Shown in pieces: positions 1-11,244 of a DNA stretch of 64,000 bases (position 1 is the first letter of the stretch; every line of letters starts with the position of its first letter). This DNA is from an uncultured Odoribacter sp. (lineage in GTDB: Bacteria > Bacteroidota > Bacteroidia > Bacteroidales > Marinifilaceae), in assembly GCA_944321165.1 (NCBI GenBank), contig CALUKE010000001.1, forward strand, positions 248,001 through 312,000. Direction: 5' to 3'. The position numbers and the translations under genes are program-made. A model generated the notes under the pieces. That model was not told the origin of the DNA. It made no database searches and saw nothing but the letters and a program-made list of their open reading frames with translations.

Positions 1-98
1 TCCTTACCGGCAATCACAACATACTCTTTTTCTTTCGGCGCACATTGCCACAACAACATCCCCAACATACAGCTGAGAACACATTTTCCAAATTTCAT
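1..98 (-). CDS. Lipoprotein, N-terminal fragment
   Basis: Partial gene that runs off the left edge of the window. The readable start encodes a short hydrophobic signal peptide ending in LLWQC, a good lipobox with the lipidated Cys followed by a charged stretch (APKEKEY). I chose the ATG at 98 because AGGA sits six bases before it; another in-frame ATG lies at 104. It follows the ABC-F gene by about 40 bases on the same strand and may be its operon partner. The mature sequence is too short to assign a family; a TlpA/DUF4369-type lipoprotein is possible but only a guess. Confidence 0.6.
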   Translation of the reverse strand, partial: MKFGKCVLSCMLGMLLWQCAPKEKEYVVIAGK

Positions 99-140
99 AT
101 TCATTCCTATTTTTCTATTAATAAAACTTAGTCACTACTT

Positions 141-2815
<2,675 letters not shown>

Positions 2816-2827
2816 AAATACAATATA

Positions 2828-3688
2828 TTACTCTTTGTTTTCTTTCAAACATCTCGCCAAAGCCTCTTTCCAGTCCGGCACCGTTACGCCGAAGGTACGA
2901 ATGATCTTGCTTTTGTCCAATACCGAATAAGCCGGACGATGCGCTTTCGTCGGATATTCAGCAGTCGTTACCGGACACACAGAACAAGTCAGTCCGCTTT
3001 GTCGAACAATTTCCTGAGCAAAATCGAACCAAGAACAAGCTCCGTCATCGCTGTAATGATAAATACCTTCGTATTCGACTCTCTCTTCATTAGCCATAAT
3101 TCGAACTATCACTTCGGCTAAATCGGCGGCATAAGTAGGAGTTCCGATTTGGTCATTAACCACCCGAAGTTCCTGTTTTTCTGTTGCCAAACGCAAAATA
3201 GTCTTTACAAAATTATTCCCGAAAGAAGAATAAAGCCAGGAAGTCCGTATAATTATATATAAACATCCTGAATTCAGGATCGCCTCTTCTCCTGCCCATT
3301 TTGTCCGCCCGTATACATTTTGCGGAGCAGGCTTCATTTTTTCCGTATAAGGAATCGTTGCCGTCCCGTCGAAGACATAATCGGTCGAAACATGAATCAG
3401 CAAACAATCTTCTGCCAATGCCACCCGGGCCAAGTTTGCCACAGCTTCGGTATTTATACGGGCTGCTATTTCCTCTTCCTCTTCCGCCCGTTCGACTGCC
3501 GTATAAGCCGCACAATTAATAATCGTATCGATATCATGTGTCCGGACAAAATGTTCTACCGCCCGTTGATCCGTAATATCCAGATCGTCCACATCGGTGT
3601 AAAATACCTCATCCAAAAATGCAAAACCGATCTTTTGCAACTCCGATCCCAATTGACCCTGAGCTCCTGTCACTAATATATTTGCCAT
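2828..3688 (-). CDS. rfbD: dTDP-4-dehydrorhamnose reductase
   Basis: Last step of dTDP-L-rhamnose synthesis: reduces dTDP-4-keto-rhamnose with NAD(P)H. The Rossmann motif GAQGQLGSEL is near the N-terminus, followed by the RmlD-typical INCAAYTAVERAEEE segment and the catalytic YGRTK (Tyr and Lys). The C-terminal ISRP-like region reads RPAYSVLDKSKI, as in RmlD proteins. The 286-residue length is normal. It lies between rfbC (12-base gap) and rfbB (12-base gap), consistent with one mRNA. Confidence 0.96.
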   Translation of the reverse strand: MANILVTGAQGQLGSELQKIGFAFLDEVFYTDVDDLDITDQRAVEHFVRTHDIDTIINCAAYTAVERAEEEEEIAARINTEAVANLARVALAEDCLLIHVSTDYVFDGTATIPYTEKMKPAPQNVYGRTKWAGEEAILNSGCLYIIIRTSWLYSSFGNNFVKTILRLATEKQELRVVNDQIGTPTYAADLAEVIVRIMANEERVEYEGIYHYSDDGACSWFDFAQEIVRQSGLTCSVCPVTTAEYPTKAHRPAYSVLDKSKIIRTFGVTVPDWKEALARCLKENKE

Positions 3689-3700
3689 ACTGATCTAATG

Positions 3701-4252
3701 TTACAAATCAAATGTTACTGCCTCCCGAAAGAACGGATGCCTTTGATCCTTTTCAGAAAGGATTCTTTTATTTACAGGCACTTTCCAATCTATTTCCAAA
3801 TCCGGATCATCAAACCGAATTCCTCTTTCATATGCCGGTGCATAATAATTATCGCACTTATACTGAAAAATAGCCTGTTCACTCAACACGGCAAATCCAT
3901 GGGCGAAACCTCTCGGGACAAAAAACTGTCTTTTATTTTCCCCGGACAACAGTACAGACACATGTTTTCCAAAGGTAGGTGACTTTTTCCGCAAGTCAAC
4001 AGCGACATCCAGTACTTCTCCTGCAATAACACGCACCAATTTGGCCTGCGTATAGGGAGGCAACTGATAATGCAATCCCCTCACGACTCCGAAAAAAGAT
4101 TTTGATTCGTTGTCCTGGACAAAAGTCGTCTTCATCACCTGCTCCTGAAATTCCCGTTGTGAGAAACTCTCAAAAAAATATCCTCGTTCATCTCCGAAAA
4201 TTCGGGGCTCCAGAATTACCACATCTGCAATTTCCGTATCAATAATCACCAT
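3701..4252 (-). CDS. rfbC: dTDP-4-dehydrorhamnose 3,5-epimerase
   Basis: Third enzyme of dTDP-L-rhamnose synthesis, inverting C3 and C5 of the keto sugar. It is a 183-residue cupin-fold protein. Diagnostic segments are EPRIFGDERGYFFESF, QDNESKSFFGVVRGLHYQ (catalytic His in RGLHYQ), FVPRGFAHGFAVL and YKCDNYYAPAYERGIRFDDPDLEIDW. All are in the order expected for RmlC. It is 25 bases downstream of rfbA and 12 upstream of rfbD. Confidence 0.97.
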   Translation of the reverse strand: MVIIDTEIADVVILEPRIFGDERGYFFESFSQREFQEQVMKTTFVQDNESKSFFGVVRGLHYQLPPYTQAKLVRVIAGEVLDVAVDLRKKSPTFGKHVSVLLSGENKRQFFVPRGFAHGFAVLSEQAIFQYKCDNYYAPAYERGIRFDDPDLEIDWKVPVNKRILSEKDQRHPFFREAVTFDL

Positions 4253-4277
4253 AATTCATTATTTCTTAGCCAATATA

Positions 4278-5150
4278 TCAACGAAGCAGTTTTAACAGAT
4301 ATTGACCATATTGATTCTTTTTCATCGGTTCTGCCAATGCCCGCAGCTTTTCTTCGTTAATCCAACCGTTTCGATAGGCAATCTCTTCCGGACAGGCCAC
4401 TTTCAATCCCTGTCGTTTCTCTATCACCTCGACAAAAGTAGAGGCTTCGGACAAAGAATCATGCGTTCCCGTATCCAGCCAAGCAAAACCCCGCCCCAAT
4501 AACTGCACGTTCAACTCCCCGGTTTCCAAAAAACGCTGATTGACCGTTGTAATCTCCAATTCTCCCCGAGCAGAAGGTTGAATGTCTGAGGCAATCTCAA
4601 CCACTCTGCTGGGATAAAAATACAAACCGACAACGGCATAATTAGACTTTGGCTGCAAAGGTTTCTCTTCAATACTCCACACTTTCCCATTTTCATCAAA
4701 TTCAACAACACCGTAGCGTTCCGGATCATTCACATAATAACCGAAAACTGTGGCCTTTCTTTCCTCTTCAACACTTTTCACTGCTTTCCGCAACATTTGG
4801 GAAAAACTCTGTCCATAAAAAATATTATCCCCCAAAACCAAACAGACAGCCTCATTCCCGATAAACTCTTTTCCAATCAGAAAAGCCTGTGCCAAACCCT
4901 CCGGACGAGGTTGTTCGGCATAAGAAAACTTCAAACCAAAATCCCTTCCATCGCCCAACAAACGGCGAAAACCAGGTAAATCCTGTGGAGTAGAAATCAC
5001 CAGAATATCCCGTATACCCGCTAACATCAATACTGACAAAGGATAATAAATCATCGGTTTGTCGTAAATAGGCAGTAATTGTTTTGAAACGCCCTTGGTT
5101 ATAGGATATAAACGTGTTCCAGAACCACCAGCCAATATAATCCCTTTCAT
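4278..5150 (-). CDS. rfbA: Glucose-1-phosphate thymidylyltransferase
   Basis: First step of the pathway: joins glucose-1-phosphate and dTTP to give dTDP-glucose. The nucleotidyltransferase signature GGSGTRLYP lies at the N-terminus, with [17 protein letters not shown] and the metal-binding LVLGDN following. I start it at the ATG at 5150, which gives MKGIILAGG, the usual first residues; a longer reading from 5228 would add 26 residues encoded by a terminator hairpin and is unlikely. It opens the rfbACDB cluster. A factor-independent terminator lies just upstream, so the cluster may have its own promoter or be attenuated relative to the export genes. Confidence 0.97.
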   Translation of the reverse strand: MKGIILAGGSGTRLYPITKGVSKQLLPIYDKPMIYYPLSVLMLAGIRDILVISTPQDLPGFRRLLGDGRDFGLKFSYAEQPRPEGLAQAFLIGKEFIGNEAVCLVLGDNIFYGQSFSQMLRKAVKSVEEERKATVFGYYVNDPERYGVVEFDENGKVWSIEEKPLQPKSNYAVVGLYFYPSRVVEIASDIQPSARGELEITTVNQRFLETGELNVQLLGRGFAWLDTGTHDSLSEASTFVEVIEKRQGLKVACPEEIAYRNGWINEEKLRALAEPMKKNQYGQYLLKLLR

Positions 5151-5177
5151 GGTTTTAAATTTTTTACAAATAAAACT

Positions 5178-5201
5178 AAAAAACCCGGAAATATCTCCGG
5201 G
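5178..5201 (-). terminator. Rho-independent terminator between the sugar-phosphate transferase gene and rfbA
   Basis: On the minus strand a perfect 6-bp GC-rich stem (CCCGGA, loop of six, TCCGGG) is followed directly by six T residues. It lies in the short gap between the transferase stop and the rfbA start. It would stop or attenuate transcription coming from the export genes before rfbA. Confidence 0.75.
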
Positions 5202-5224
5202 TCCATATGAAAATTTTTGTAAAA

Positions 5225-6310
5225 TCACAACGGGTTATTCTTCGCCATTTTCCGTTTTGCCAAAAGATCGACGATATAAAACATGACAGCAAACAGAATC
5301 ACAGCCCCACCCACCAATATCTCATTCCGCCAATTTCTGCCGACACAAGCCCACAGAATAAATAAAAGATTCAGACCCAAAATGGTAAAGGTCGCTTTTT
5401 TATGTACCCCATTATAGATCGTCAATAATTTATGATGCAAGTGCCGTTTATCCGGTGCAAAAGGAGACTTCCCCCTCATCCAACGGGAGGCGAACAGACG
5501 CAAAGTGTCAAGCACCGGAATTGCCAATACGCAAAACACAACTCCAATGGGAGATTTAACGGCACACATTCCCTGCAAATGAATATCATCCTCACAAAAT
5601 TTAATGGCCATAACCCCCAACAAAAATCCTACCATCAAGGCTCCGGAATCTCCCATGAACATTTTGGTGCGTTTCCCGAATAGATTGACAAAGAAAAAAG
5701 GAATAATCGAAGCGGTTAAAATTCCACAAAGCAAAGCATATTCGATGTATCCGCAAAAATAAAACCACAACCCAAAAAAGAGACAGTCCATCCAGGCAAT
5801 ACCAGACGACAATCCGTCAATACCATCGATAAGATTTATGGCATTGATCAAACCGATCATACTAACAAAGGTCAACGGAATACCAAGCCAGGGCGAAATA
5901 TTTTCCAAAGTAAGAAAACCATGCAGATTGGACAGATAAGTTCCACCTCCCACAAGCAAGACCAATACCCCCAACATTTCCCCTTTTACCTTTTTACGTG
6001 GAGAAATTCTCAAAAGGTCATCATAAATTCCTATCAAAAAAATCAAAATCGCACCCAACAATACATATTGAAATTCAACATGTGCCTCAAAACGGACAAA
6101 CAAAAGAAAAGATGACAAAAAAGATAAAAATACAACAATACCTCCAATATTGGGAACACTACCGGTGTGAGAGGAACGCTTGTTCGGCTTGTCCACAAAC
6201 TCCCTCAAAATAGCCATTTTAAATACAGGTCTTCGGATATTCCAGCCAATCAAGAGAGCCAAGGCCATCGACAAAACCAATCTTAAATCATCAGATAATA
6301 AACTTAGCAT
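5225..6310 (-). CDS. Undecaprenyl-phosphate sugar-1-phosphate transferase (WecA/TagO family)
   Basis: Polytopic membrane enzyme that loads a HexNAc-1-phosphate onto undecaprenyl phosphate and so starts glycan assembly at the inner membrane. Visible family motifs are the [18 protein letters not shown] loop, [12 protein letters not shown] with the catalytic aspartates, [12 protein letters not shown] and a HLHHKL loop; about ten hydrophobic segments span the protein. The start at 6310 (MLSLLSDD) is preferred over an ATG at 6358, because a promoter -7 element lies at 6346-6353, within the longer reading. It sits between the Wzz genes and the rhamnose genes, which supports a role as the initiating transferase of a surface polysaccharide. 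The exact sugar cannot be told from sequence. Confidence 0.92.
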   Translation of the reverse strand: MLSLLSDDLRLVLSMALALLIGWNIRRPVFKMAILREFVDKPNKRSSHTGSVPNIGGIVVFLSFLSSFLLFVRFEAHVEFQYVLLGAILIFLIGIYDDLLRISPRKKVKGEMLGVLVLLVGGGTYLSNLHGFLTLENISPWLGIPLTFVSMIGLINAINLIDGIDGLSSGIAWMDCLFFGLWFYFCGYIEYALLCGILTASIIPFFFVNLFGKRTKMFMGDSGALMVGFLLGVMAIKFCEDDIHLQGMCAVKSPIGVVFCVLAIPVLDTLRLFASRWMRGKSPFAPDKRHLHHKLLTIYNGVHKKATFTILGLNLLFILWACVGRNWRNEILVGGAVILFAVMFYIVDLLAKRKMAKNNPL

Positions 6311-6345
6311 CTTTTTATAATATATAAATACCTTATCAACTTTTA

Positions 6346-6353
6346 CAAAAGTA
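6346..6353 (-). promoter_or_regulatory. Bacteroides-type -7 element upstream of the initiating transferase
   Basis: TACTTTTG on the minus strand matches the Bacteroides -7 consensus TAnnTTTG exactly. No good TTTG is present at the expected distance upstream, so this may be a weak or internal promoter. It places transcription start near 6340 and supports the translation start at 6310. Confidence 0.4.
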
Positions 6354-6452
6354 TACACTCGATATAAAATAACCCATACCTACGATTTAAAAAAAAACTT
6401 AAATTTACGTAATTATAGAACAAATAAATAAAAAAGTTAAATAAATCGTCTC

Positions 6453-7493
6453 TCAGGAAATTTTTTTCATCCGAGTAATAGATAGCATACGTTTTTGTTT
6501 CTTAAAAGATACAATTTCTAATAATATCGGTTGTATTAAGACAATACCGCAACCAAAAAAGAAACCTAAAAATACAGAAGCCAAAATAATCAAAGCCCGT
6601 TGAGGTTGTGACGGAGAGGTCGGTTCTACAACCGGCTCGATTACAGTCAAGACCGGCATATCTTCCTTGACCTGAATACGAGCCTTTTCTCGCTGTTTAA
6701 CCACATCCGCATAAAGATCAAAAAACAATTCGTAATCATTGGTCAATATCTTATCTTTAGCCTCAGCCTGAATTGAATTCTGCCCCTTCCATCTTTCCCG
6801 AAATTCAACCAGTGCCTGTTGTTTTTGTTCCAATTCTTTCTTTACCTCTACATATCTTTCTTCAATAAAATCCAAGGCTGCCTGAGCTCGGGTAATTTTC
6901 AGACGGGTAATATAACGCTGCAACATTTGTTGAGCCTGATCCGCCAACATCGCAGCCAAACGAGGATCGGGCATGTCAACAGCAATTTTCAAATTATTCT
7001 CCTTGCTGTTCACCGTAATTGATAGATTCTTTTTCAAATAATCCAGACATTCCTTTTCTTCCGGAGACAAACGTTCCACCGATGATGAAATATTTTCGGA
7101 ACAAGTCTCCGGGAATACAGTTTTATTCAGCAGATACCGATAGAATGTTACGGTATCCCCCTTCTCACTCACATATAAAGGCGTATATATCAATTCCTTT
7201 TGAAAAGGAACACTAAAGAAAAGATCCGGATACATTGTTGGAGAAACGATTCGGGTATTTTTAACATCACCCAAAGGCGTACTTTGAAAAGCAGACATTC
7301 CCTCCACACTGATACGGGTTGTCTTATCTTCCAATTCCAAACCGAGCGTACACTCTGCCGTATATTTACGAGGTAAAACAAAAGCGATAACACTTCCTGT
7401 TATCAAAAAGCACAAAACCACACTGAATATCAGCCTTTTCCGCTGCCACAGCTTCGCCATGACCTCGATTAAATCGATTTCCTCATTTTCCAT
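6453..7493 (-). CDS. Wzz-type chain-length determinant protein, second copy
   Basis: Inner-membrane polysaccharide co-polymerase expected to set glycan chain length. It has the family layout: a short cytoplasmic N-terminus (EEIDLIEVMAKLWQRKR), TM1 at about residues 16-36, a large periplasmic domain with a long coiled-coil around residues 205-265, and TM2 near the C-terminus after a Pro-rich EPTSPSQPQRAL motif. There is no C-terminal tyrosine kinase domain. It is 346 residues and clearly paralogous to the neighbouring 377-residue protein (shared LVEVxxKLWxKR, PFQKE, VxEPV and PxRALI segments). A perfect stem-loop lies in the gap before it. Confidence 0.88.
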   Translation of the reverse strand: MENEEIDLIEVMAKLWQRKRLIFSVVLCFLITGSVIAFVLPRKYTAECTLGLELEDKTTRISVEGMSAFQSTPLGDVKNTRIVSPTMYPDLFFSVPFQKELIYTPLYVSEKGDTVTFYRYLLNKTVFPETCSENISSSVERLSPEEKECLDYLKKNLSITVNSKENNLKIAVDMPDPRLAAMLADQAQQMLQRYITRLKITRAQAALDFIEERYVEVKKELEQKQQALVEFRERWKGQNSIQAEAKDKILTNDYELFFDLYADVVKQREKARIQVKEDMPVLTVIEPVVEPTSPSQPQRALIILASVFLGFFFGCGIVLIQPILLEIVSFKKQKRMLSITRMKKIS

Positions 7494-7512
7494 CGTTTTA
7501 TTGTATACTTAG

Positions 7513-7555
7513 TTGTTCCATCCTCCAAGTTTTCCCGAATTGAAGGATGGAACAA
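7513..7555 (-). other. 12-bp perfect stem-loop between the two Wzz genes
   Basis: Twelve bases at 7513-7524 are the exact reverse complement of 7544-7555, with a 19-base loop. It lies in the 119-base gap between the two wzz genes, ending about 20 bases before the downstream start. There is no T-tract after it on the minus strand, so it is not an ordinary terminator. It may protect mRNA ends or limit expression of the second Wzz protein. Confidence 0.6.
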
Positions 7556-7612
7556 AAATAATAAAATATTCGAAATATACTCGATGAAAAAAAGAAAAAG
7601 ACTGCAACGGAA

Positions 7613-8746
7613 TCATTTTTTCTCTTCCGGCAACCATTTTTCCAGACGTTTCCAACCGGAAACCTGTGCAATAAAAGGTAAAGTAAGCACCAATCCGACT
7701 CCTATACACCCTCCTAGAAAAGTAAAAGCGATACAAATCAAAGCTCTTTTAGGCTTCGATCTCTCTGCCGGAATTGTAACCGGTTCTACAACGGTAAAAA
7801 CCGGAGTTGTTTCTTTTACCTGAATATAAGCCTGTTCCCGTTGTTTAGCCAACTCATTGTACACTCCGAACAAAAGGGTGTATTCATTGTTCAAACGAGT
7901 CTGTGCAGCTCGAGCGACACTTGTACTAGGATTCCGGTTGGCATCTTCAAATAAAGCCAATTCTTCCTGTTTGGCTTCGTACTGACGTTTGGCCTCTTCA
8001 TAACGACTTTCCACAAAATCCAGGTTCGCTTTTACTTTTTCAATTTTAAAGTCTGTCACATAACGTTGCAGCATCATCTGTACCTGATAAGCCAGCTGAG
8101 CAGCAGCCAAAGGTTCTGGCATGTTGACCGAAATGGTCAAATATCCCTCTTTTTCATTCAGGTTCATATTGATTTTTGTACTCAATATCTTCATACAATC
8201 CGATTCCTCCTTCGACAAAGTCTGCAAAGTAGAAGTGAATTCAGAGGCATACTCCGGCTCCGGACTTTCTCCGCGAATAGCCTGCAATATCAAACCGGGC
8301 AACCCGATGGTATATTTCATGATCGTTCCCGACAAAGAAAATTTCTGATATTCTTCGTTCATATAATAATCGAACAAAGTCACCGGCTCATCGAAGTCAT
8401 CAAATTGAATGGCCGTTTGCATCATCTCTTTTTGAAAAGGAACACTGGCCAATATTTTAGGATATATTTTAGGAGACAAAATATCCCCTTCTCCACTCAT
8501 TCCCAAATTAATGCCTGCCATAGCCGCCAATCCGCCCAAATTACTGCCCCCCGTTTTGTCTCCGGTTTGTGGCACAATCGTACAACCAGCCGTATACTCT
8601 TTGGCACTGAGCAAAGCGACCAGAATTCCAATGCACATACATACAACCGTAACTTTCAGAATAAATTTACGTTTTTTCCAAAGTTTACGGATTACTTCCA
8701 CCAGATCTATTTCATTTTCTAAACTCTGTTTTTCTAACTCATCCAT
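7613..8746 (-). CDS. Wzz-type chain-length determinant protein, first copy
   Basis: Same family as the gene downstream: N-terminal ENEIDLVEVIRKLWKKRKF, TM1 at about residues 33-52, a periplasmic domain with coiled-coil at about 235-290, then the VVEPVTIPAERSKPKRAL motif and TM2. It carries a Gly/Met-rich segment (GGSNLGGLAAMAGINLGMSGEGD) after TM1 that the second copy largely lacks. At 377 residues it has no kinase domain. It follows the SLBB export gene by 38 bases. Together with that gene it should form the trans-envelope export/length-control complex. Confidence 0.88.
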   Translation of the reverse strand: MDELEKQSLENEIDLVEVIRKLWKKRKFILKVTVVCMCIGILVALLSAKEYTAGCTIVPQTGDKTGGSNLGGLAAMAGINLGMSGEGDILSPKIYPKILASVPFQKEMMQTAIQFDDFDEPVTLFDYYMNEEYQKFSLSGTIMKYTIGLPGLILQAIRGESPEPEYASEFTSTLQTLSKEESDCMKILSTKINMNLNEKEGYLTISVNMPEPLAAAQLAYQVQMMLQRYVTDFKIEKVKANLDFVESRYEEAKRQYEAKQEELALFEDANRNPSTSVARAAQTRLNNEYTLLFGVYNELAKQREQAYIQVKETTPVFTVVEPVTIPAERSKPKRALICIAFTFLGGCIGVGLVLTLPFIAQVSGWKRLEKWLPEEKK

Positions 8747-8784
8747 AATTTCACCGATTGATTTGAATTTGAAAACGAATCAGC

Positions 8785-11193
8785 TCACTTCGTATTATTA
8801 ATGATGGAAGTTATCAAAGCCGCCATAGAAGTCGTTGAAGTTGCCAAACTCATGATCTCCGCAAGTCCTGTCTTTCTACGCTGAGGTTTGACCGGCACAA
8901 TGATCTCGCATCCAGGAGAAGCCTGAGCTTTGGCAAATATTCTGGATTTTTCAACTGTACCATTCATATAGACAATAAACACTTTCCGCTTTTTCGCATT
9001 GGAAGCAAAACCACCCGCCTGATCAATATAATATTTTAAACCGGCACCTTTTCGGTAAACCACGGTATTCGGATACATAACCCCTCCCGTTATTTTTACC
9101 GTTCCCGTATATTCCGGAACAATCAATTGATCGCCTTCACGCAAAACAATATCGTATTCCGAACCCGGATAAGCCAAGGCCTTGTCCAGTTCAATACCGA
9201 CGTAATAGTGATTTCCTATATCCAAAGTATTCAAGGCAATAGAATCCTGATCTCCCTGTTGGGCTAACTTCAACACCGACTGAACCCGAGCCTGTTCCTC
9301 TGCATTCATTTTCCGGATCAAACGAGCACCGGAAACATAAGCTTCCGGCATTAATCCCCCGGCTTGTTTCACCAACTCAGAAAGTCGCTGTCCCTTTTGA
9401 GAAAGAACATAACTACCTCCGAAAAGAACTTCGCCGGATACAGAAACAGTCTGCTGATATTGATAGCCTGGAGAAGTCCGGACAAAAACTTCATCAAAAG
9501 GTTCCAAAACGAAATCGGTATTTCCATCAATCAACAATCCATCTTTTAAAGTAAAAGTATAATTCTCGGCCAATTTCGTTTCCGGTGTTGTTTTCTGAGG
9601 ATTTTTCACCCGACGGGCGACATCAATTTTAGCGGTCGAAGCAGACTCTTTCAAACCTCCGGCCTGTATCACCAGATCTTCCAGGGTCATGTTATCCACA
9701 TACTTGTACACACCAGGTTTACCCACTTCTCCATAAACCCCGATCGTATATTCTTCCCTTAGGTCAAAAATAGAAGGAATATACAATTCATCATTTTTAT
9801 GCAAAGGGATATCTTCCACCAGCCCGTTCAAAATACCGGCAATATCCACTGCCACCACCTCTCGGGTCAAATCCGGTTTTTCCCGATACATCACAGCACG
9901 ATTCACAAAAGCATCTTCCGTCAGTCCTTCGGCTTTGTTCAACAATTGTCCCACTGTAGAAACCTCCTCTCCCAAAGCATACAACCCCGGACGAAATACA
10001 GCTCCCCGGACTTCCACCTTATTTTCAAAACGTGACAACATGGCATCGACCGACACGGCATCACCATCCATCAACACGAAACTGGCATATTCCGGTTCAT
10101 CCACATTAAACACCTGATACTCCCGTCCACTCTTCCGGATTACCCGGATCGACTCTTTGAAAGCATCTCCCGTAAACCCACCAGCATAATTCAATAATTC
10201 TGACAATGTCTCTGTTCCCTTCAATTCATAAATCATCGGCCGCTTCACATTCCCCGTCAACGTAACCATGTTTTCATAAGGAGAGACAATAATAACATCG
10301 CCGTCATTCAAACTGATATCCAAATCACTCTTTCCTTTCAGCAAATAATCATATATGTCTACATTGGCTATTTCCTTGCCATTGCGATTTACCCGCACAT
10401 GACGCAATGAACCGATACTCCCGACTCCTCCGGCATTATACAGAGCATGAAAAAGGGTCGCCAGCGAAGGCAAGGTATAGGTTCCAGGTAAAGCAACTTC
10501 TCCCATGACGTTCACCCGTATGCTCCGAACTTTTCCCAAAGACAATTTCAAAAAAGTATTCGGTTGATCGCTATTCAAGGAAGCATATACATTCGCCAAG
10601 GCATTTTTAACCCGTATGTAGGCCTCCTCTATTTTCAACCCATTCAGATAAACAGGACCTATCTCATCGATGGTAATATTTCCATCCGGTGTAATCTCCT
10701 GTCGAATATTCCGGACCGTATTGCCCCAAATATCGATAATCACCTCATCGCCGGGTCCCAATACATAATTTTCCGGAGTAGGAATATTCAGATTGGGTTC
10801 AAAAGTCAAACGTCTGTTTCGAAAAATATCTCGACCAAACACAAGCCCCTCCGTTTTTACAGGCTGTTGTATTCCCTGCATACTTTCAGACACCCGGAAT
10901 CCCATTGAATCCATGGTTTCAGATCCCAAAAGCTCTTCCCGCATACGATTTTGTCCCGCAAGCGTATTCGAAGTCCCGCTTACACCAGATTTTGCATATT
11001 CATTCTTAATACGCATCAACTGCTCCTGGGTAACTCCTCGTTGACTCAACATGATAACCATCTCTTGCTGACTCTTGCCTTCATCCCGTGCCTGTTTCAG
11101 TAGTGCGACCACCTGTTCGTCCGTCATTTGGGCAAACCCGATCATCATCCACTGCATCCAAAATACCAATAAAAATATTTTCTTCACGTTCAT
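8785..11193 (-). CDS. SLBB-domain polysaccharide export protein (Wza-like)
   Basis: Envelope protein for polysaccharide export. A signal peptide (residues 1-21, ending GFAQ) is followed by a helical region with QMTDEQVVALLKQAR repeats, then the Poly_export domain starting near residue 130 (NYVLGPGDEVIIDIWGN). After it come about six SLBB beta-grasp repeats, recognisable by recurring V.GEV..PG.Y.......L..L...AGG patterns (for example VMGEVALPGTYTL, VRGAVFRPGLYAL, VYGEVGKPGVYKY, VSGEVLFGGSYVL). No lipobox Cys is visible, unlike E. coli Wza. At 802 residues it is of the long type common in Bacteroidetes. It heads the wzz-wzz-transferase-rfb run. Confidence 0.92.
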   Translation of the reverse strand: MNVKKIFLLVFWMQWMMIGFAQMTDEQVVALLKQARDEGKSQQEMVIMLSQRGVTQEQLMRIKNEYAKSGVSGTSNTLAGQNRMREELLGSETMDSMGFRVSESMQGIQQPVKTEGLVFGRDIFRNRRLTFEPNLNIPTPENYVLGPGDEVIIDIWGNTVRNIRQEITPDGNITIDEIGPVYLNGLKIEEAYIRVKNALANVYASLNSDQPNTFLKLSLGKVRSIRVNVMGEVALPGTYTLPSLATLFHALYNAGGVGSIGSLRHVRVNRNGKEIANVDIYDYLLKGKSDLDISLNDGDVIIVSPYENMVTLTGNVKRPMIYELKGTETLSELLNYAGGFTGDAFKESIRVIRKSGREYQVFNVDEPEYASFVLMDGDAVSVDAMLSRFENKVEVRGAVFRPGLYALGEEVSTVGQLLNKAEGLTEDAFVNRAVMYREKPDLTREVVAVDIAGILNGLVEDIPLHKNDELYIPSIFDLREEYTIGVYGEVGKPGVYKYVDNMTLEDLVIQAGGLKESASTAKIDVARRVKNPQKTTPETKLAENYTFTLKDGLLIDGNTDFVLEPFDEVFVRTSPGYQYQQTVSVSGEVLFGGSYVLSQKGQRLSELVKQAGGLMPEAYVSGARLIRKMNAEEQARVQSVLKLAQQGDQDSIALNTLDIGNHYYVGIELDKALAYPGSEYDIVLREGDQLIVPEYTGTVKITGGVMYPNTVVYRKGAGLKYYIDQAGGFASNAKKRKVFIVYMNGTVEKSRIFAKAQASPGCEIIVPVKPQRRKTGLAEIMSLATSTTSMAALITSIINNTK

Positions 11194-11244
11194 TTATTTT
11201 ATATGAATATTTTTCTCACCCTCATTCCCAGCATCCTCGAGATA

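Noticed and set aside
5151..5228. Longer rfbA start at 5228
   Set aside because: Would add 26 residues translated through a terminator hairpin; the family starts at MKGIILAGG.
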